This document shows positions 5,111-8,134 of a stretch of 8,134 bases of DNA, in pieces (position 1 is the first letter of the stretch; the number at the start of each line of letters is the position of its first letter). The DNA comes from Candidatus Bathyarchaeota archaeon. GTDB taxonomy: Archaea > Thermoproteota > Bathyarchaeia > TCS64. Location of the stretch: positions 1 through 8,134 of the forward strand of contig JAUWDP010000040.1 of the NCBI GenBank assembly GCA_030608725.1, in the 5' to 3' direction. The position numbers were made by a program, and so were the translations under genes. Below the pieces are notes generated by a model. That model made no database searches. It saw only the letters and a list, made by a program, of their open reading frames with translations, and was not told where the DNA came from.

Positions 5111-5128
5111 ACACAGGTCGTTGACGGG

Positions 5129-5356
5129 TTGAACGCAGAAAAGTCCAGCAACTTCGAGGAGCAAAGCTTCACGAATCAAGTCAACTACCACGAAACAGAG
5201 CTGAAAAGGATCCTAAAGGGCGCATCTGCATCGAAGGTTTTCAACCTCTCAGAACGTCATAGGCTCCTACGATACGGCGTGCTCCTCCGAAAAGGGCGGG
5301 GAAAGTATGTTCGGTGGATGGTCTCTGAACGGGCACGAGACATCCTTGAGGGATAA
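5129..5356 (+). CDS. Small hypothetical protein, possibly a winged-helix fragment
   Basis: A 75-residue, charged protein beginning at TTG; the frame is closed upstream by TAG at 5105-5107, so little extension is possible. Residues about 22-40 look helical (ETELKRILKGAS). Residues 41-73 read helix (LSERHRLLRYGVL), a basic turn-strand (RKGRGKYVRWMV), and a final helix (SERARDIL), an order that recalls the second half of a winged helix-turn-helix domain. This is a shape argument only; I recognise no family. Third codon positions are rich in G and C, as in neighbouring real genes, which supports coding. It could instead be the surviving end of a larger decayed regulator. The stop TAA is followed at once by ATG and a 14-codon reading frame of no evident meaning. 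Confidence 0.45.
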   Translation: MNAEKSSNFEEQSFTNQVNYHETELKRILKGASASKVFNLSERHRLLRYGVLLRKGRGKYVRWMVSERARDILEG

Positions 5357-5476
5357 ATGCTGAAGTACATCACCCGCACACGAAGCGATGATATTAACTA
5401 AGCGAATCGACGCCGACCGAGGAGAAACGAGCGCCGCTAAAAAAGTACAGAAAACTGAAGGCGAATAAAAAGAGAA

Positions 5477-5487
5477 GATAATAAAAC
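5477..5487 (+). promoter_or_regulatory. TATA-like element ahead of the structured-RNA candidate
   Basis: GATAATAAAAC is centred near 5482, about 25 bp before the first base of the 5507-5563 foldable segment. No start codon follows at a suitable distance. Confidence 0.35.
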
Positions 5488-5506
5488 GACCTACTTCCTT
5501 TCTCGA

Positions 5507-5563
5507 GGCGATTCGAACCCCATCATTCTCTGCATAATCAGCCAGAGAACCATTGGTATCGCC
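5507..5563 (+). ncRNA. Candidate small structured RNA
   Basis: Nested inverted repeats: outer GGCGAT (5507-5512) with ATCGCC (5558-5563), 6 bp; inner TTCTCTG (5526-5532) with CAGAGAA (5543-5549), 7 bp, around a 10-nt loop. A possible ACC/GGT pair lies between. A TATA-like element lies about 25 bp before the first G. On the opposite strand the segment contains GGGGTTCGAATC, resembling a tRNA T-loop, but the T-stem does not pair and no acceptor or D-arm is present. Function is unknown, and the pairing could be chance. Confidence 0.35.
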
Positions 5564-5668
5564 AATATACGGGAACTCAGGGACCTCATTCGCACACGCT
5601 CCACGGTATTCTGTAGGATTATGACATCATTCTATGACTAGACGCCATGCGTGCAGTGAATTCGAACA

Positions 5669-5680
5669 TCTCAATTGAGA
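5669..5680. other. 12-bp palindrome TCTCAATTGAGA
   Basis: A perfect dyad about 135 bp before the TFB TATA. It suits a dimeric regulator, with no direct evidence. Confidence 0.4.
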
Positions 5681-5782
5681 GGGCTGCATGTACGTTTCTC
5701 CTGCATTAAGAACCTTTATTCGTGAGCCCATAAACATGTATCCTAATCAAGCCACCGCGTACGATAGATCGTCACGGAGTAA

Positions 5783-5798
5783 GGCCTCGTCGGGCCTC
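5783..5798. repeat. GGCCTC direct repeats upstream of the TFB TATA
   Basis: GGCCTC at 5783-5788 and 5793-5798, exactly 10 bp apart, so on one face of the helix. They directly precede (CG)n tract 12 and the TATA. AGGCC/GGCCT (5782-5786, 5793-5797) can also be read as an inverted repeat. Confidence 0.4.
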
Positions 5799-5801
5799 TC
5801 A

Positions 5802-5808
5802 CGCGCGC
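5802..5808. repeat. (CG)n tract 12, directly upstream of the TFB TATA
   Basis: CGCGCGC within a 12-bp alternating run (5800-5811) that ends 2 bp before the TATA element. Confidence 0.9.
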
Positions 5809-5811
5809 ATG

Positions 5812-5819
5812 GGTAAAAC
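5812..5819 (+). promoter_or_regulatory. TATA element for TFB (leaderless)
   Basis: GGTAAAAC, with its TAAAA core at 5814-5818, is centred 28 bp before the ATG at 5844. This supports that ATG over the internal ATG at 5859. Confidence 0.55.
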
Positions 5820-5843
5820 CAATCTGAACAGGTCCCGGATGAA

Positions 5844-6764
5844 ATGATAAAAGGGGAAATGATTACACGATGCCCCGACTGCGGGGACGTCCATCTCATA
5901 CGTGACCTCAAAGCAGGAGAGCTCATCTGCGAACGCTGTGGCCTGGTCATATCCACATCTCTTCTAAACTACGGACCGGAATGGAGGGCCTTCGACAACG
6001 TGCAACGTGAGAAACGAACTCGCGTCGGGGCTCCCATCACTTGGACAATCCACGACGTAGGCCTCTCAACCACCATCGACACGAGCGGCCGAGATGGTCG
6101 AGGCCAGAGGCTTTCCGACAATCAGAAGGCCCAGATCTACAGGCTCCGCAGGTGGCATCGCCGGTCCAAGGTTTCAAACTCATCTGACAGGAACCTTGCA
6201 TATGCACTCTCAGAGCTCACAAAGGCAGCATTTAAACTGAACCTCCCTAGGAACGTCATCGAGACTGCGGCTTTCATCTATCGTCAGGCAGTGAAGAAAC
6301 GCCTAGTAAGAGGTCGATCCATCAAGGGAGTCACTGCGGCCTCCCTCTACATTGCCTGCCGTCAGTGCAACATCACGAGGAGCATCGAGGAGGTCGCAAC
6401 GGCGACTCAGCTATCCAAGAAGGAGACGGGGCGTATATACAGGTACTTGATGAGGAGGCTGAACGCCAAGGTGCCCCGCTCAAACCCTCGCGACTACGTC
6501 TCCAAGTACGTGAGCCAGCTCTCTCTATCCGGTGACACGGAAAACATCGCATTGGGCATCCTGGATTATGCTACAGAACTCGGGTTGACGAACGGTCGGA
6601 GTCCAGCTGGTATGGCGGCTGCGGCCACCTACATCGCGAGTGTGCTGATGGGCGAGAAACGTACTCAACACGAGTACGCTGAGACGGGAAACATAACTGA
6701 GGTCACTATACGGAACCGGTACAAGGAGCTCACGCAGAAACTCCTAATAACAACAAATATGTAA
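5844..6764 (+). CDS. tfb: Transcription initiation factor B (TFB, TFIIB homologue)
   Basis: A 306-residue general transcription factor that bridges TBP-TATA DNA and RNA polymerase. All family parts are present at normal length (about 300). They are an N-terminal zinc ribbon with C10, C13, C29 and C32 (RCPDCG and CERCGLV); the B-reader/linker GPEWRAFDNVQREKRTRVGA (44-63) with ITWTIHDVGLSTTID after it; a first cyclin fold (about 105-195) including SNSSDRNLAYALSEL and GRSIKGVTAASLYIACR; and a second cyclin fold (about 200-300) including GRSPAGMAAAATYIAS and the BRE-recognition helix region NITEVTIRNRYKEL near the end. No key residue seems lost. The gene is single, with a leaderless promoter. Its upstream region is unusually long for this window and rich in dyads. 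(CG)n tract 13 begins 7 bp after the TAA. Confidence 0.97.
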   Translation: MIKGEMITRCPDCGDVHLIRDLKAGELICERCGLVISTSLLNYGPEWRAFDNVQREKRTRVGAPITWTIHDVGLSTTIDTSGRDGRGQRLSDNQKAQIYRLRRWHRRSKVSNSSDRNLAYALSELTKAAFKLNLPRNVIETAAFIYRQAVKKRLVRGRSIKGVTAASLYIACRQCNITRSIEEVATATQLSKKETGRIYRYLMRRLNAKVPRSNPRDYVSKYVSQLSLSGDTENIALGILDYATELGLTNGRSPAGMAAAATYIASVLMGEKRTQHEYAETGNITEVTIRNRYKELTQKLLITTNM

Positions 6765-6770
6765 GCAAGT

Positions 6771-6779
6771 CGCGCGCGC
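6771..6779. repeat. (CG)n tract 13, just after the TFB stop
   Basis: CGCGCGCGC with a following A, 10 bp alternating. A second alternating run, CATGCGCACAT (6800-6810), lies 20 bp on and touches the next gene's TATA. Confidence 0.9.
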
Positions 6780-6809
6780 AGCGTGAGTAGGGTAGATTTC
6801 ATGCGCACA

Positions 6810-6818
6810 TTATAAAAG
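6810..6818 (+). promoter_or_regulatory. TATA element for the aldo/keto reductase (leaderless)
   Basis: TTATAAAAG is centred 27 bp before the ATG at 6841, the best-placed TATA in the window. It is directly preceded by the alternating run 6800-6810. Confidence 0.75.
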
Positions 6819-6840
6819 AGAGGTTCTGTTACACTCAAAT

Positions 6841-7692
6841 ATGGAAAAAAGGGTTCTAGGCAGGACCAAGCACAGGAGCAGCATCGCAACCCTGGGGGGA
6901 GCCGTCTTCATCTACCCCATCGAGACCCATGTGGGAGACCAGTTCATCAAGCACGCCCTTGACCGGGGCGTGAACCACATCGACGTCGCCCCCACATACG
7001 GCAACGCCGAGGCGAGACTGGGGAAATGGGTGAGGGAGTACCGGGACGACCTCTTCCTTGCCTGCAAGACGGGTAAACGGACGAAGCAGGAGGCCGCCGA
7101 GGAGCTCAGGGGCAGTCTGGAACGCCTCCAGACGGACCACATCGACCTCTACCAGTTCCACGGGCTCGACACCCAGGAGGACCTCAACACGGTGGTTGGC
7201 GAAGGCGGGGCCCTCCATGCCTTCCAAGAGGCAAAGGAGGAGGGGCTGATAGACCACATCGGGATCACGAGCCACAACCCCGAGAACGTCCTCCGGGCCC
7301 TGGAGCTCATGGATCTCGACACCATTCTCCTCCCCGTCAACTACGTCCTGCGAGCCCACCCGGAGCCCGGGAACGACTTCCGTCCGGTCTTATCCGCGTC
7401 GGAGGAGCGGGACATCGGGGTGATCGCCATGAAGGCGGTGGCCAAGGGCCCCTACCTCGGCGAGAGGACCCGGGAATGCTGGTATCAGCCCTTCACAGCG
7501 AAAAATGAGATCAAGGAGGCCCTCAGGTTCACCCTTTCGCAGCCCCTCACGACCGCCGCGACCTCCTCGGACATGGAGATAGCCAGGATGACCATAGACG
7601 CAGCTGTGAATTTCGAACCCATGGACAGGGATGAACAGGAGGCCCTCATCGCGAGAGCCGCAGACTGGAGACCACTCTTCCCCAGAAACTAG
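6841..7692 (+). CDS. Aldo/keto reductase family oxidoreductase
   Basis: A 283-residue (alpha/beta)8-barrel NAD(P)H-dependent reductase of carbonyl compounds, soluble. The catalytic tetrad is complete: Asp48 and Tyr53 in HIDVAPTYGNAE (46-57), Lys76 in LACKTGKR (73-80), and His107 in DLYQFHGLD (102-110). Further family marks are RGSLERLQTDHIDLYQFH (90-107), IGITSHNPENVLRAL (141-155), and a cofactor-side segment GVIAMKAVAKGPYLGE. The short length and the IGITSHN strand resemble the prokaryotic subgroup that includes Fe-S-containing proteins, but the C-terminal cysteine cluster found in some of those is absent. The substrate is unknown. Codon use is strongly G/C-ending compared with the EFR1 gene, a mild sign of different history. 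The stop TAG overlaps (CG)n tract 14. Confidence 0.93.
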   Translation: MEKRVLGRTKHRSSIATLGGAVFIYPIETHVGDQFIKHALDRGVNHIDVAPTYGNAEARLGKWVREYRDDLFLACKTGKRTKQEAAEELRGSLERLQTDHIDLYQFHGLDTQEDLNTVVGEGGALHAFQEAKEEGLIDHIGITSHNPENVLRALELMDLDTILLPVNYVLRAHPEPGNDFRPVLSASEERDIGVIAMKAVAKGPYLGERTRECWYQPFTAKNEIKEALRFTLSQPLTTAATSSDMEIARMTIDAAVNFEPMDRDEQEALIARAADWRPLFPRN

Positions 7693-7698
7693 CGCGCG
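7692..7698. repeat. (CG)n tract 14, overlapping the aldo/keto reductase stop
   Basis: GCGCGCG whose first G is the last base of the TAG stop. A further alternating run, CGTGTGCGTA (7714-7723), ends just before the next TATA. Confidence 0.9.
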
Positions 7699-7724
7699 AA
7701 AACGCCCTCTGTTCGTGTGCGTAA

Positions 7725-7733
7725 ATCATATAG
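7725..7733 (+). promoter_or_regulatory. TATA element for the second Isf-like gene
   Basis: ATCATATAG is centred near 7730 and predicts transcription near 7756, a leader of about 8 nt. TTAAAC (7739-7744) is too near the ATG to be preferred. Confidence 0.45.
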
Positions 7734-7763
7734 CGTGATTAAACAGATACCTAACTGAGTTCT

Positions 7764-8134
7764 ATGAAAGTTCTCGCGCTCAACGCAAGCCCAAGGAAGG
7801 GTAACAGTATATCGGATGTACTAATGAACAAGTTCCTTGAGGGCGCCTCTCAGGCTGGGGCGGAGATCGAGAGACACTACGTCACCGACCTCGACATCAA
7901 AGGCTGCGTGGGCTGCTACAGCTGCTGGTGGGTGACCCCCGGGAGATGCTCTCAGAGGGACGACATGGACTGGCTGCTGCCCAAGATAGCCGAGGCCGAC
8001 GTGCTGTACCTCGGCACACCGATCTACCACTACAACATAATCCACTACCTCCAGAGACTGCGAGAGCGGACGCTGCCCCTCGCCATGCCGGAGATGTACA
8101 TCGAGGAAGGGGATACACATCATCCAGCGAGATC
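7764..8134 (+). CDS. Second iron-sulfur flavoprotein (Isf-like), N-terminal part (runs off the window)
   Basis: The frame is open from ATG 7764 to the window end (123 codons). It shows MKVLALNASPRKGNS (1-15), a flavin phosphate loop, and C48-x2-C51-x2-C54-x7-C62, the Isf [4Fe-4S] motif with cysteines at exactly the same positions as in the gene at 1743. YLGTPIYHYNIIHYLQ (82-97) corresponds to the TPVY flavin-contact segment, and EEGDTHHPAR (114-123) aligns with REGHTRHSRR of the first copy. The two are paralogues but differ clearly between the cysteine motif and the C-terminal part, so their partners or substrates probably differ. Codon use is more G/C-ending than in the first copy, as in the adjacent reductase gene. 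The C-terminus is missing because the window ends. Confidence 0.85.
   Translation, partial: MKVLALNASPRKGNSISDVLMNKFLEGASQAGAEIERHYVTDLDIKGCVGCYSCWWVTPGRCSQRDDMDWLLPKIAEADVLYLGTPIYHYNIIHYLQRLRERTLPLAMPEMYIEEGDTHHPAR

Larger units (their letters stand above)
5357..5843. other. 487-bp intergenic stretch before TFB
   Basis: No convincing gene is visible. It holds a 49-codon open frame without a start codon (5492-5641, plus strand; includes SQRTIGIANIRELRDLIRTR), perhaps gene debris. It also holds the structured-RNA candidate at 5507-5563, a 12-bp palindrome at 5669-5680, alternating tracts at 5646-5655 and 5685-5695, GGCCTC direct repeats, (CG)n tract 12, and the TFB TATA. The first half looks like decayed sequence and the last 180 bp look regulatory. 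Confidence 0.5.

Noticed and set aside
5505..5560. tRNA gene suggested by GGGGTTCGAATC on the minus strand
   Set aside because: The T-stem does not pair (TGGGG against CGCCT) and no acceptor stem or D-arm can be built.
6856..7359. 167-codon open frame on the minus strand
   Set aside because: It lies wholly inside the aldo/keto reductase gene, which has a complete catalytic tetrad. The antisense frame is a by-product of G/C-ending codons.
258..7698. CRISPR array or mobile-element origin for the repeated GCGCGC tracts
   Set aside because: Spacing is irregular at gene scale, flanks are not conserved, and no cas gene, transposase or target-site duplication is seen.

Overview
The window looks archaeal. 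It encodes a full transcription factor B (TFB) and the chromatin protein Alba. Most genes have an archaeal TATA element about 25-27 bp before the start codon or a very short leader, which implies leaderless or near-leaderless mRNAs. TTG starts also seem to be used. The Alba is of the type common in TACK archaea. A Bathyarchaeia-like or related lineage is my guess only, because nothing in the window fixes the taxonomy.

Layout: (1) 1-1655, minus strand: the N-terminus of an opine/octopine-type dehydrogenase, a DinB-like protein, and an EFR1-type flavodoxin/2[4Fe-4S] ferredoxin fusion. (2) 1743-2468, plus strand: an iron-sulfur flavoprotein (Isf-like), divergent from the EFR1 gene. (3) 2569-3768, minus strand: a tRNA-dihydrouridine synthase and a 62-residue zinc-ribbon protein. 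(4) 3769-4401: a decayed gene and AT-rich spacer. (5) 4402-4944: a small Cys-motif protein divergent from Alba. (6) 4945-5843: a sparse stretch with one plausible 75-residue ORF, a structured-RNA candidate, and the TFB upstream region. (7) 5844-8134, plus strand: TFB, an aldo/keto reductase, and the start of a second Isf-like gene.

Almost every gene seems to be its own transcription unit; I see no classic operon. Several products are flavin, NAD(P) or Fe-S redox proteins (dehydrogenase, EFR1, two Isf-like proteins, Dus, aldo/keto reductase). That suggests an anaerobic, redox-rich metabolism rather than one pathway.

The most striking signal is not a gene. Fourteen alternating (CG)n tracts containing GCGCGC lie almost only between genes. 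At least one occurs in nearly every intergenic gap, often within 0-50 bp of a stop codon, and none lies inside the body of a large gene. Gene ends lack obvious oligo-T terminators. Further alternating purine-pyrimidine tracts sit just upstream of several TATA boxes. This points to an undescribed intergenic boundary or protein-binding element, possibly Z-DNA-prone.
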